Shown: positions 38,824-49,699 of the stretch, piece after piece
Layout: each line of letters opens with the position of its first letter
Numbering within the stretch: the stretch's first letter is position 1
NCBI GenBank assembly: GCA_027186245.1
Contig: CP114487.1
Span: 6,443,001 to 6,507,000 of the forward strand
Length of the DNA stretch: 64,000 nucleotides
Reading direction: 5' to 3'
Source of the DNA: Coriaria nepalensis
Taxonomy: Eukaryota; Streptophyta; Magnoliopsida; Cucurbitales; Coriariaceae
Translations under genes and position numbers: made by a program
Notes under the pieces: generated by a model
Databases searched by the model: none
What the model saw: the letters and a program-made list of their open reading frames with translations, nothing else
Told to the model about the DNA's origin: nothing

Positions 38824-39069
38824 TTAAGAGTAGTGATTGAGGTTCTAATCACAGCTTGGTCATATTTTGTGAAGAGGGAGTTGAGGTGGAAAAGTCTGAC
38901 CGTAGCTGGTAGACCCTTCCTACCAGGAAGTGTGTCGCTACGGTCAGAAAATGCGTACTACTTTCCATGGCAGGAAGGGTCTACCAGCTACGGTCAGACT
39001 TTCCCTCCTCAACTCCCTCTTCACAAAATACAACCAAGCCGTGATTGGAACCTCAATCACCACTCTTAA
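38824..39069. repeat. 98-nt inverted repeat with 50-nt spacer at the start of the viral sequence
   Basis: 38824-38921 and 38972-39069 are reverse complements with about seven mismatches. The right arm is in the coding sense of the adjoining movement-protein-like region. The left arm is the same viral segment inverted. The spacer 38922-38971 contains CTACGGTCAGA, which also occurs within the right arm. Confidence 0.85.
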
Positions 39070-39660
39070 TGCAGGAAGTATATGTCTAACCTTCTACCCC
39101 AACTTCAACCTACCTTTGCTAGACCCAAATATTTCCTAATTCCCGAAGATCCAATTACAAGTCTTGGATATATCAATGGTTTCCAGTGCTTATATGGCGA
39201 CCTTGCACCACCAGCTGGCGTATCGGCTTCAAGATCACGCCATCAACCTTCCCCTTCTGGGAACTTCCACTAACACCCTCTTGATAACAACAGAGAGAGA
39301 AGAGGATGTCTCCACCATCATCCAGATCCCACCGCAAATTGCCTAGGAACAGCTCCTAAAGATGATGCCCCTTGAGTGGGTTACCAATTAAGAAAAGTTG
39401 TTTAAAGAAACAGCCTCCGTGACAATCCAGGATGCAAAAATCAACCGATTACCCGATGGATCGATAAAGACAACTTTCCACACCCCTAGTGCTCCTGAAG
39501 AACCTATATTCTAAAGCATAATGGTCATATCGGTAAACTTCGAAAAGGAAATTGCAATTCACTCATTCAATGTGAACAATTTAGTCACTTACACAGACAA
39601 GATTAACGAGTACTTCATATGGGACGCTGATCCCACCATGTGTGACCCTGGCTGCTCGTG
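38972..39660 (+). pseudogene. movement-protein-like region of the endogenous virus
   Basis: Plus-strand frames contain LDISMVSSAYMATLHHQLAY and, further on, a TNTLLITTEREEDV-like stretch followed by IPPQI. This pattern matches the 30K-type movement proteins of caulimovirids (TTLNAG, HHQ-x-x-YRLQ and I-P-x-QI blocks), which carry virus through plasmodesmata. The frame changes near 39130 and again before 39520, where FIWDADPTMCDPGC-type text follows. It is non-functional as it stands. Confidence 0.6.
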
Positions 39661-39699
39661 CAGAAGGCTTAGAAAGCCACGAGAGCCCTGTAAGCCAAC

Positions 39700-41720
39700 A
39701 TAAAGAAGGAGCTATAAGCCAGAAGATCCTGACTCCCTCTAGATTGGGATCCGAAACCCACAGAAGCCTCTAGACTTCTATGCAGAAGCTTTGAAGATCC
39801 TTGACGTTGAAGGACTTCTCCATCCGCAGATCAAATCCCTCTAAGAAAATCGGTACATTCCTAGCGTGATCCCGTGCTTTATAACTTCCAGATACGATCA
39901 AGACTTCCCACCGTTACACTAGCATGTAGAGGAAACATCCCAGGCCTCCACGAGGCCCTATGTTCAAGCAGTCGAAGTCCTTCCAAATGGGAGGAAGAAG
40001 CAAATTACCCAAGATGAAGAGGTCCTCAACTAGCAGATCATAAAGCTAGGACCTAGAACCAACTTCTAAAAGCCATCGACAACAAGCTAGACTAGACTGT
40101 CTCCCTGTCTGCTCTAGTAGCCAACAGGCTGGAAAGCTTGAACAAAGATCTCCAGAAATTTTATCTTTAGCTCTAGGGCAGGATAACCCGTCTGGATGCC
40201 AACCTTAAGTACCAGATTGACCACCGGCAATTTGACCCTACCTTTACAAAAAAAGAAAGGGAGATTACATACCTTAAGAAAGAGTTGAACGGATCTATGT
40301 TGATATGGATAGAAGTCGGGCAGCCCGTACCATATCTCCAGTACATAAAGACCCATTTTCCATCTCGCCCTCTTATGTCCCCCTCCAGGGCAGACGACTA
40401 CTGAAAGCAATTCAAAATGCTTCACGAAGTCTACAGACGGAACCCTACTCCTAAGTCTCCTTCGGCGCTAACACCCCTCAGAAGGCGCACGCAAGACACG
40501 AAAGGAAAAGGAGTTGTCTTCCATGAAGCAAGCCCAGAAAAAAAGAGGTCTATAAACCTCCTCAGAGCTTTGACTATCCGAGAGCCTAGTTCCAAAGATT
40601 ACTTGTCGGAAGATAGCCCGCGTATCTCGAAAGCCTTCACTATTCAGGAAACCGCCCCCTAGAGAGGTACTAGATAGCCCAGCAGATTCTCAATCTGCAA
40701 AGTCAGAAGATTCAGAAGACTCCGAGGCCGCTAACATCTCCAATATACTGATGGCCACACCACTAGCCAGAGAATCTACTAGCCAGACTACTCTAGATCC
40801 CTAGCATTAAGAAGAACCCTTCGTCGAGGAGCCAATCGACACTGCTGATTTGGCCACTTTAAAGCCATGGCTCAAAGCCTACCAATGGCCCTTGGTTTTC
40901 CTTTGAAGGATTAAAACCTAAAGATTGGAGAAACAAAATCACGAATTTGGTGTGTGGATCTATCTACAAATGACCATATCCAACAGGTCGTTAGAGGAAA
41001 TCCTCAAGGAGTTCACCTCCCGCTTCATGGGAGCACTCCATGACTAGTACCAATCTCTTAGAGACTACATAAAAATCTAGCTTGTAAGGAGCCATGACGC
41101 ATCGTACATTCTCAAAATTATCTTTAAGGAGTTTATCGGAGATTTCCAACTGATAGATAAGCAAGCATGCTAAGAATAATTTGAGATGAAGTGATTTTCC
41201 TTAAGGAGAAAAGATCTAGACAAGCATTTTAAGAGAATGTCCAAAAAGTATTATATGTTGAATGGGCTAAACGACGAGACGCTCAGGCAAGTATACATTA
41301 ACTCACTCCCTGACGAGCTCCAGCCTGAGCTCCAAAGACAAACGGCGGCAGCAAGAAGAGATTTAAGAGAAATCTCACTTGGAGAAATTCATCAGATGGC
41401 GCTGGCCTCCGTTGAGAAAATCTATGACACCTAGACCCTGTTAGCTAGAATGATGAAAGAAAAGGCTAAGTTTAACACGGTCTGTAAGAAGCCATTCTTG
41501 AAGATCAAAGTAAAGAGAACAAGTGCGACTGTAAGATTAAGAAGAAGTTCCATCTTAGCCGTAACCCCCCTCTTAAAAAGAAGAAACACAAGAAGTTTAG
41601 GTTCTTCAAAAGGAAGAAACAGAAAAACCAAAATAAGTTGTCAAGGTGTTTTATTTGCAAGAAGAAAGGGCATTATGCTAAGAACTGCCCATCTAAGCCT
41701 AGACAATCAGCCAAATCCGA
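39700..41720 (+). pseudogene. coat-protein-like region with zinc knuckle, endogenous virus
   Basis: The region is broken by many stops. The best preserved piece (41237-41434) reads YYMLNGLNDETLRQVYINSL and then GEIHQMALASVEK, as in coat-protein C-terminal parts of caulimovirids. It is followed by a basic tract and the CCHC knuckle (C-x2-C-x4-H-x4-C) at 41647-41688. In live relatives the knuckle binds RNA/DNA during assembly. The N-terminal half is very diverged and its limits are approximate. Confidence 0.6.
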
Positions 41721-41999
41721 ACAACGGATCTAGACTATGACTCAGACTCTGATTTAGAGTTGTTGTCCTTAGAGCATGCAAAAATGAATAGTGACACAGC
41801 TTTTATCCTTCCAAATCTCTAAGACGAAAACCTGTTTTCAAGATCGGACGATTTTGATACATCAGACGCTTTCATGGTCCAATTCGTAGAGGAGATCCAA
41901 CAACAAGCCGGCATAGATCAGCTGACCCAACTCCCAGCCACCAGTCTGCATGTCAAAGCCAAGATACTAACTGAAAAATATGCCAAGCCTATAGACGTT

Positions 42000-43640
42000 A
42001 TATAACATATGTTGATACTGGTGCCTACAAGTCCATGATGGACCATAACGTCCTCCACTCCTCTTATTGTGCCCGTCATGAGCAACACTTCAGAGCGCCC
42101 AATGGAGAACTCTTCAAGACCACCCTGGTAACAAAGAAGAGAATTAGAATAAAATTATTCCCAAATTGCGTAATATGGATAATGCTTACTGGAAGCCCTC
42201 TTCTAGGGAAAGATTTGCTATTAAGATGGGATGTCTATTTCCAATTCTAGAATCTCAGAATCATGCCTAAAGGAATACAATACAAAGGAGATTTCAAGCC
42301 ATTTTCTGTAATCAAGAAGTTATACATTGTATATGACGCTATAGACTACCAGCCAATCCTAAACAGAGCAAAGAACTTTGTCAAAAGCCATGCTGAGTTC
42401 AAGCACTCGGCACCTTTGTGGCAGAATGAGGATTTCTTCATCACTCTTTCATTTAAACTCAGTGAAGATGCAAGCCCTACAAAGGTGTCTCACCATGGAA
42501 TGACCCCCTCATACCTCTTCCTTGCCATGCAAAAATGTGAAGCCCTCCTCTTCCAAGGACTTATAGAACCAACGAGTTCCCCATGGGCATGCAAAGCCTT
42601 CTATGTCGAAAAGAGAGCAAAAAAGGTAAGAAGAAAGACAAGGTTAGTGATTGATTATAAACTATTAAATCGGTTCCTAATGGATGACAAGTTCCCCTTG
42701 CCCAATATCACAACCTTCCTGATCCACCTCGCTAAAGCGAAGTTGTTCTCCCTATTTGACATAAAAGGAGCTTTTTGGCAACTCGGGATCCAGCCCACAG
42801 ACAAACCCAAGATAACCTTTTGCATTCTGAATGCCCAGTATTAATGGCACATCCTTCCGTTTGGGCTTAAGCCTGCACCTTCCCTTTTCGAGAAAGGAAT
42901 GACTAGGATCTTCCAACCTATCCTAGATACGACCCTAGTCTACATCGACGACGTCCTACTATTCAGTAAGACACATGAAGAGCACCAGAAGTTGTTGCAC
43001 CAATTCTTAGAAATGTTGATGCTCATGGAATAATGCTTTCGGAACGGAAAAGCATAATCACAAAAGGAGAAGTTGACTGTTTGGGGATGCACATTGCCAA
43101 CAACAGTTTCTCTCCCGGCCCACATATAGCCCAAGAACTCCTAAAATTCCCCGATGAAAACCTCACAGTAGTAAAGCAAGTCCATCAATTCCTCAGAACG
43201 ATTAACTACGTAAGATACTTCATCCTATAAGCCTCTAAGTTAGTAAGTCCACTCTCAGATATGCTGAAGAAGAACCCCCACCTTGGGGAAAAGCCCAAAC
43301 CCATGCGGTAAAAAGACTAAAAGAAGTCATCTAAAAGCCATCGCCTCTGCATATACTAACCAATGGGGAAAGAATCCTCTAGATAGACGCCTCTGATCTT
43401 TATTGGGGCGTGATCTTTCTAGAAGACCTACAATGGAAAATATATTATTGTGCGCATGCAAGTGAAAAGTTCAAAGCATGAGAACTCCATCAGCACATGA
43501 TTTACAGAGTTCAACTGTAAATCATGCTTTAAAAAGTCTTGGCTGTAAAGTACGGGATAGAAAAGTTCGACTTTTTCCTAAGAGGCTATGAATTTAAGAT
43601 CGAAATGGACAACTCTAGCTTCCCCAAAGTTCTAGAGTTC
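42000..43640 (+). pseudogene. protease, reverse transcriptase and RNase H region, endogenous virus
   Basis: It contains the aspartic protease motif DTGA (42014), with LLGKDLLLRWDV ending the protease. The RT then has SPWACKAFYVEKR, RLVIDYKLLNRF, LFSLFDIKGAFWQLGI and YIDDVLLFSK at 42941. The RNase H starts with IDASDLYWGVI near 43390 and reaches LAVKYGIEKFDFF. These domains copy the pregenomic RNA into DNA in living relatives. A stop at 42842 and later frameshifts separate the RT palm from YIDD, and RNase H carries further stops. The palindrome at 43496-43526 lies in RNase H. Confidence 0.8.
43496..43526. repeat. 31-nt perfect palindrome with 7-nt loop
   Basis: CATGATTTACAG and CTGTAAATCATG form 12-bp arms separated by AGTTCAA. 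It lies within the RNase H region of the viral relic. Confidence 0.85.
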
Positions 43641-44429
43641 AAAAACAAGATACCCCCTGATTCTCTTCTGTTAAAACTCAAAGTCTGATTCGACATATAC
43701 AACTTTTTATCCTCCCACCTTAAGGGATCCCAAAACATCATCCCCGACATGCTCTCCCGTCCTCCTCCAGCCCGACTCATAGGATCGACCAACTCACCTC
43801 CAGTCATATACCCGAAAACCCCTAAAGAAGATTATGACAAAATCCTCTCCTTACCAGCCGTAGTAAAATGACCCTTCCCTCGTGGTCTTCCATCTGACCC
43901 CACAGTAGATTAGATTCAGGCTTTCGCCTTAAGCAACGTCCGCCACTTTAGAGATTAAGTCATCGGCCAAAACTATATCAACTATTACCCTTCTTGGGTC
44001 ACCCCAAATACTATTGACCTATTCATCATCTACCATAGGACTCAGCACACCTTCAACGCCAACACTCTCTCTTACCTCTGGTGTGTCTCCACGTTGTTCA
44101 CTATCCAGTCGCCTTCTCCCTAATAAAGCTGCACAATCATCTCAATTCTAATAACCAAACCTCTATGATATGAACTTTCCTGTAATGATTCTCTCCTAAT
44201 GGAGAGAAAAAACTATACAAACTCCTGCGTAAAACTATCTTCGGCCGTCTTCATGTTCTTGGGCCCTATTCCTTAGAGCCTAGGAACCATATATTTTAAA
44301 TAACTCCCAAACCGGCTCATTGTCTTTCTATTTCATAGGGAAGAAAAAGGCCAAACAAAGAAAGAACAGAATCATCGTTGGAGGATCGAAAGTGACAATA
44401 AGATGGGCCACTCTCTGTTCGTCAACCGG

Positions 44430-46640
44430 AATTTTTCTGGATTCTAGGGCATAGAGCGGTTGAGTGCGGGCTGGGGCTCGGGCTCCGGAATTGTCGTCGG
44501 GAACATTCTGACGCAGAATTCGGGGCAGGTTGAGGTCCGTGTAAAGATGAGGACCTTACAGGCGGTTCTCGAGGAGTGCCAAAGAGCTTTTCAACTACTC
44601 AGTACTACCGGCGGGGTTGAAGACGACGACAATAACGCTAATGTTTCGTCGGCGGTAGATGAGAACGGGCGTGGCGATGCTCTGGAGTCCTTGCGAGGTG
44701 ATAGGGAAGCAGATGAGGTTTGTATCATAGTTTTGTTGTGAATTTTCTTAGGATTTCTCATATTAGGATAATGTTATCTGATTGAAATTTTGGCTCGAAA
44801 TTGGTGTGTTTTGCTATTGATTATGAAAGGGGAAAAATGTCGAAATGTTGAACCACAAGCTCTCATAGAAAATAACCAGGTATTCATATCTTTCCCTTAA
44901 TCATAGTTTTGATATCAAAGAAATCATCAAGTTACTTAAATTTCAGAATTGAACTCCTATATATTGTTTGTCCAGTTGTGCAACTTGCTTAAGTCCAGGG
45001 TTGAAGGTGAGACTTCCTTGAGAAGCTAGAGGGAGCTAGAGCATCAGTTCCAGAGAATGTACCCGGTATGGATCCTATCATAATACTTGGAAGGAGTATT
45101 TTATGAGCTGATTGTAATTCATCATGCTGTATGGGAGCTCATACCTTAGAGAAAGCTTAGCCATTCTTCTTTGAAAGCCTACATTATCATTTTCTCTTTT
45201 GATGATATGGTAGATGGTATCGCCTGCTTCATGGCTGCTTACTTGCAGTCCCTTAAAGAGACCAAGGTTTGTGTGCTAATTTTCTGCTGTTCCTTAATTT
45301 TTACAAGATTCTAATTGAATGCCATAGAAGCATGTCGGGCAATTATTAAATATGTTATATGAATGAATCTGAATGGGGTTCGTTATACTAATGATCGCTC
45401 TAGAATTTACCTTTGTGAACTGTCATATTTATTATCCCAGGAACTGTCATCTACATTTCTAATTGGTCCTCTGTTTGTCCAGCATGAACTGACTCCTAAT
45501 CAGCTGCAAGCATTTTGTTTCAAATATAACATGAATCAAAGTAGAAGGCATCTTGCGACAAGCTGCGGATGTTGATGATGTTGAACTTCGAGTACGGGAT
45601 TCTGAGCAGGGTGGGTTAGTTGGATTAGACATTTCTCTTCTTTATAAAGTTTCTGTTTTATGTTCATTCCCCGCCCTACATCTTGCGATTGCGTAAAAAA
45701 AAATTTCATTCCTATTTCTGTCACCAATCAATCCCAAGACTGAGTGTTAGCTGGTCATGCTTTGTGCTTCAGGAAAAACTGAGTTTTCTCCCGACGAGGA
45801 TGCTCATGTTGTTGGTGATTGTGTCGAGGTAAATAATATTTTGCAATAGAACATGGTTTCTTTCATATGGTTACTCGTTCTTTTGAAGCTTTATCTTCTT
45901 TTATAATGTCTTTATTCAATCTTTCAGTATGTGCTTCGGGAGTTGTCATCACCACCAGTCCCTGCATCTTGCTGTAGCGCACTACTAGAAGCATGCCGTA
46001 AGTCCATTACCTATGTATTCATTTCCAATGTTGTGCCAAGTCAATGTGGGCATAGCGTCACGTACTCTCCCAATGTATATTCTAAGAACTTATCATTCTC
46101 CATTATTGAGCACTGTATTAGGAACTGATCAAAGTTTTAGACTCAATGCTATGCAAACGACAATGTTGGAAACATTCCCAGAACCAAATCACCGCTTGCT
46201 ACAGAGGTAGTTGATTAAGTTTTCTGTTGAACTAACTTTCCCTGTTTTTTGCTCCACTCTAACCTCCTGTGAAGAAAATGTTGAACTTATTAATTTTTTC
46301 ACCTTTTAGCATGAAATTGATTTCTCACATGTAACTTCTTGCACTTCTTCCTCATCAATTTGTATCTTATATGTTTAAGATACTTATGATGATGCAAACT
46401 GTGGCTTCTCATAAGGAGCGTGTTCAACATATCCAGAAAAACTGCAAGAAGGCAATCAGAAGAAGGCCAAGGAGCTTTACATAGCCTGGACAGAGGAAAA
46501 TTTGAGAGTCGTGCTGCAAGCCTCGTTGTTGAAAGAAGGTAATGGAGGTAATAAGAGCCAACCATCAGCTGCTTCTGCTTCGAGTTATGTTCTAGATGAT
46601 ACTAGGTTTATGTTATACTCCTGTTCTGAGTGATTCTATA
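44430..46640 (+). pseudogene. broken coiled-coil gene containing a RhoGAP fragment
   Basis: The first exon-like stretch (ATG 44460 or 44548, to 44718) reads LQAVLEECQRAFQLLS, then an acidic Asp/Asn-rich part, then GDALESLRGDREADE with a good donor. 44976-45065 continues LCNLLKSRVEGETSLRS but hits a TAG. 45212-45266 has a coil-like ACFMAAYLQSLKETK. After the RhoGAP pieces, 46440-46640 reads KAKELYIAWTEENLRVVLQA and ends YVLDDTRFMLYSC. I do not recognise this protein. The stop, frame changes and foreign middle part suggest a decayed or chimeric locus. Transcription is possible but not shown. Confidence 0.5.
45541..46207 (+). pseudogene. truncated RhoGAP domain of REN1/PHGAP type
   Basis: Four exon-like pieces match the RhoGAP domain of plant PH-RhoGAPs (REN1/PHGAP), which switch off ROP GTPases. 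45541-45610 reads VEGILRQAADVDDVELRV. 45773-45828 reads GKTEFSPDEDAHVVGDCVE. 45928-45997 reads YVLRELSSPPVPASCCSALL. 46123-46207 reads NAMQTTMLETFPEPNHRLLQ. Splice sites and phases between these pieces are kept. The domain start with the arginine-finger region, the PH domain and the C-terminal coiled coil are absent, and only a trace (KILMMMQTVASH, near 46377) follows. I infer a captured or remnant gene fragment inside the coiled-coil locus. Confidence 0.75.
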
Positions 46641-46997
46641 TCTGCCTGGTGAGTATAAAGACGGTGATGTGGATCGGAGTGTTTTTTTTTTTTCCCCCAA
46701 ACATGTGCTAAAACAGTGATCTGGAGTCGTATATTACACCTCGTAAGCCATAAGGATGTACAGAGGAAAGTTGAACAGTCTCCATAAATCTCACACCAAT
46801 ACACAGCAATTCCAAGAATTCTCACTCTTTTTTTTTTTTTTTTTGGTTTCAACCGCAAAAGCATTACATATATATGGTAGAGAGAATATGAACATCAAAT
46901 TCATGGCAACCTCTAGCAAACGGAGCTTGCCATATCTTAAATACTGAAGAAATGCCCCCTGTAATGAAAAGGAAATGGTACCTGCTTCTAACTTACA

Positions 46998-47942
46998 TCA
47001 GGCGGCGGTCCCCTCTCCCTTGTTCTTGACTATGATTACCGGACATTGTGCGTGGTTGGTGCAATAGTTGCTTACGCTACCTAAGAACATCCTGTTAACA
47101 CAGAATACTAGTATAAGAGCATATTAATCTGGGCAGCATGAGGATCTCTCAAACAAATGAAATGAACTAAACTAGCCTTTTAATAGGGCCAAAAGCATGG
47201 GATCCCATCACCAGTAAATCAGCCTGCAACTTTGCAGACACTTCACAGATTTTCTCCTTTGGATCCCCAACTACCACTTGGGTTTTCACCTTCACCTGAT
47301 ATATAACAACCATATTGTTTGCTGAATGCTTAATTAATCTATACTCAATTTTGAAATAATTAAAATTTTTTTTTTTTTTTTTAAGGAACATTGAACTCAG
47401 AAAGTAATCAAGTGTTAGGAAAAGCAAAAGAGAAATCGAATCAAAGCTCAGTTTCAACTAAATTGCAAAAGAATTCATGAATAATTTAAGTACTCAAAAC
47501 GCTTGAAATGAAGTTTAGGAAAAATGAAAAACCCTAACACTGAATTTGGAGCAAATCTTCGAAGCATGCTCAAATATGGCCTCGGTGATCCGCCTCTGGT
47601 GAGCCTCAATCGCCGCTGTGAACGCAGGAACTTCTAAATCGGCTAAATTAAAATATAAAAAAAATACGAATTTAACTTTAAAATGTTTCGACAGAATGGC
47701 CAAAAAAAACGCAGGAAGTTGAGAAGCTGCACTCAACTGGGACCGCCGAACGGGATCGGACCGGGATTCAGGCCGACAGCAATAGATGGTAGAGATTGGA
47801 CGTGGAGGGCGATGAAAGATCCTTCGGAAGAGTCGGTTGCAGGGGATCGGAGATTGAGGTTTTCGAGCGCCCATCTCAAGGCGTTCATGCTCTCCTCACT
47901 GCCATCGACGGCCACGATCACACAGCCGAGAGTACCGGACAT
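46998..47942 (-). CDS. universal stress protein (USP) family, four exons, 173 aa
   Basis: Minus-strand exons: 47942-47738, 47642-47539, 47295-47177 and 47091-46998, joining to 173 residues. The USP fold is visible: VIVAVDGSEESMNALRWALE at the N-terminus, VVVGDPKEKICE in the middle, and LLVMGSHAFGPIKRMFLGSV then CPVIIVKNKGEG at the end. Plant USPs of this type bind ATP and act in stress responses, including hypoxia and drought. The exact role of this one is unknown. The ATP motif G-x2-G-x9-G-S has Ala in place of the second Gly (GSHA). Intron 3 starts with GC (AAG/GCTAGT) and ends AG, so it is a GC-AG intron. The start is the first ATG; seven codons upstream are open but begin with GTG. Confidence 0.92.
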
Positions 47943-48386
47943 AGTTGACTCAAAGCTCGTCACAGATGATCTCTCGCTCTCTTTTGAGTTTTGACTTTAA
48001 GCTTTATGTTATTGTTAACGGACGACGAGTCGACTTTCTTAACTGGAACAGAAACAGAATTACGCGTACTTTACTGGACGCTGATCGGTAAAACGGCTTT
48101 TGGTGCGCTCGAAAGTCGTTTGTTTCTAATATTTGCTAGTTATTTAAAAATAAACCAAAAATAATAAATAAATAAATAAATAAGAAAAAGAAAGAAAATA
48201 CTGAATTTACTTTCTCCCTGCTTAGATTACAGCACAGGCATAATGTTGTGTCGCTTTATCTGGCAGTTAAAGACTTAAAAGAACCCACAAACATAATTCT
48301 CTTGATAAATATAAAAAAAACCAAAAACAAATATCTCCTACAACAGAGCGTATAGTAAGTTAGAAACCATATCTTGAAACAAAATC
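47943..48386. other. spacer between USP promoter and RPC34-type gene 3' end
   Basis: Both neighbours are on the minus strand. The spacer holds the USP upstream region and the 3' UTR of the polymerase gene, with an (AATA)n stretch near 48160-48185. No other gene was seen. Confidence 0.5.
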
Positions 48387-49115
48387 CTAGAAATCCAACC
48401 ACTTAGCATAGTAAACGCAAGTGATCGGAGATATAACGCCGTCGGGCGTGCAATAACTAATCCTCGGACAAACCCCACAAGGAATGGAAGCCATTGCATC
48501 TGCTTTAACTTCTCCCTTAGACATCCCTCCTCCTCTGTTAATGCATTTATAGCAAACTTTACCGACAGGAATACAATCAAATTCACCCAAACCATTACTC
48601 TTCACCTCCATCACCAAGTTATCCAAGACCAAAGCATTCACAATCTCCTCTACCTGCTGCCTCGAAAACTCCACCTTAAAGGACCCTTTCCTTCTAATAG
48701 CATCTGCAATTCCTTCCAGTGTAGCAATCTTCTGGGCTCTTATAACCATCTCGAATTGTTGTTTGACTACGTTTACATAGTCATGGTCAAGGCTTCCATC
48801 TGAGTACCAATCCCCACCTGTTATCTCCTTTGAAGGTTCGAATTCTGAAGCCATGTAGTGCTTCCTCCCCTTGTTTTGTATGGTTGGCACTTCTTTGATG
48901 AGTTTCTTGGCTAGAAGTGACTTCATCGATTTGTTGACCATGTTGTCTGGTAAGTTGGTCTCTCTTTTCATGTCTCTTGTCCAAATTCCCATGTCTTCCC
49001 TGCTTCGGATTACATCGAACAATTTTCGCTCTTCAGGAGTTAGAGCATCAGCAGGTGAGCTGGAGTCCAGCCTTTTCCGTTTGTTGGCTGAATTCCCTCC
49101 CAGTAATCGATTCAT
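48387..49115 (-). CDS. RNA polymerase III subunit RPC34/RPC6 family, single exon, 242 aa
   Basis: A single open frame of 242 residues. The RPC34 (RPC6/RPC39) subunit helps RNA polymerase III open promoters of tRNA and 5S genes in the nucleus. The N-terminal winged helices are seen as LTPEERKLFDVIRSRED and then IWTRDMKRETNLP. A second runs through FEMVIRAQKIATLEGIADAI and VEFSRQQVEEIVNALV. The C-terminus has the cysteine set CYKC...CGVC...YC...TC that holds an iron-sulfur cluster in this family. Length fits plant members, which are shorter than human RPC6. A 5' UTR intron (49119-49523) is likely, because ACAATG follows a good acceptor and a donor AG/GTAAAA lies at 49523. Confidence 0.93.
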   Translation of the reverse strand: MNRLLGGNSANKRKRLDSSSPADALTPEERKLFDVIRSREDMGIWTRDMKRETNLPDNMVNKSMKSLLAKKLIKEVPTIQNKGRKHYMASEFEPSKEITGGDWYSDGSLDHDYVNVVKQQFEMVIRAQKIATLEGIADAIRRKGSFKVEFSRQQVEEIVNALVLDNLVMEVKSNGLGEFDCIPVGKVCYKCINRGGGMSKGEVKADAMASIPCGVCPRISYCTPDGVISPITCVYYAKWLDF

Positions 49116-49636
49116 TGTCTACACCAAAAACGAAAAAGGGAAATAATCACCAACAAAATTGAATGTAAATGGACTCGAAATTGAGACAGCTAAGAATGCA
49201 CTTAGCTAAGATGCAACACAGATGACCATCTAACATATCTAATAACATCCTATGTAACTCATAAGTCATAAGATGATTATAGGCAAAAATGAGCCCTAAA
49301 AAAATGTGCGATTTTTACAATAGCAACTATCAGCTTCAACCAAACCGAGTAAATACCCATCTGTGATTTTTACGCTGATAGAAATACACAACTTCTAGAT
49401 CAAACTAAAACCCATGATTTTCGAACCATCAATTACCAAAACCCTCCCTACACTTATTGAATAATTACACAAAATCTATGGTGAAATTAAGATAATACAA
49501 AAGATGGACAATTAGGGTTTTACCTATCTCAGTGGCTGGAGATAAACTATGTCTTTAGACTTGTTAGATATTCCAATAGTACAGTTCGAAACGAAGGACA
49601 GCTGAACTGAAAATTCTCCTTCGGCAACAATGGAGT

Positions 49637-49638
<2 letters not shown>

Positions 49639-49685
<47 letters not shown>
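49639..49685. repeat. (AG)n microsatellite in the RPC34-type gene leader
   Basis: About 23 AG units. On the transcribed minus strand it reads (CT)n, upstream of the inferred 5' UTR intron. It is probably in the leader or core promoter. Confidence 0.85.
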
Positions 49686-49686
<1 letters not shown>

Positions 49687-49699
49687 GAGGGCGGGGAGA

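Larger units (their letters stand above)
38972..44300 (+). pseudogene. endogenous pararetrovirus (Caulimoviridae-like), decayed
   Basis: The plus strand carries caulimovirid domains in the expected order: a movement-protein-like region (about 38972-39660), a coat-protein-like region with a CCHC zinc knuckle at 41647-41688 (about 39700-41720), an aspartic protease with DTG at 42014-42022, a reverse transcriptase with YIDD at 42941-42952, and RNase H (about 43370-43640). Motif spacing and text resemble florendovirus/petuvirus-type sequences. This is family placement from memory. Stops and frameshifts occur in every domain (for example a TAA at 42842 within RT), so no intact protein can be made. 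GC content is higher than in the flanks. The 5' end is bounded by an inverted repeat of viral sequence. I infer an old integrated copy. No full viral unit or promoter was identified. Confidence 0.85.
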
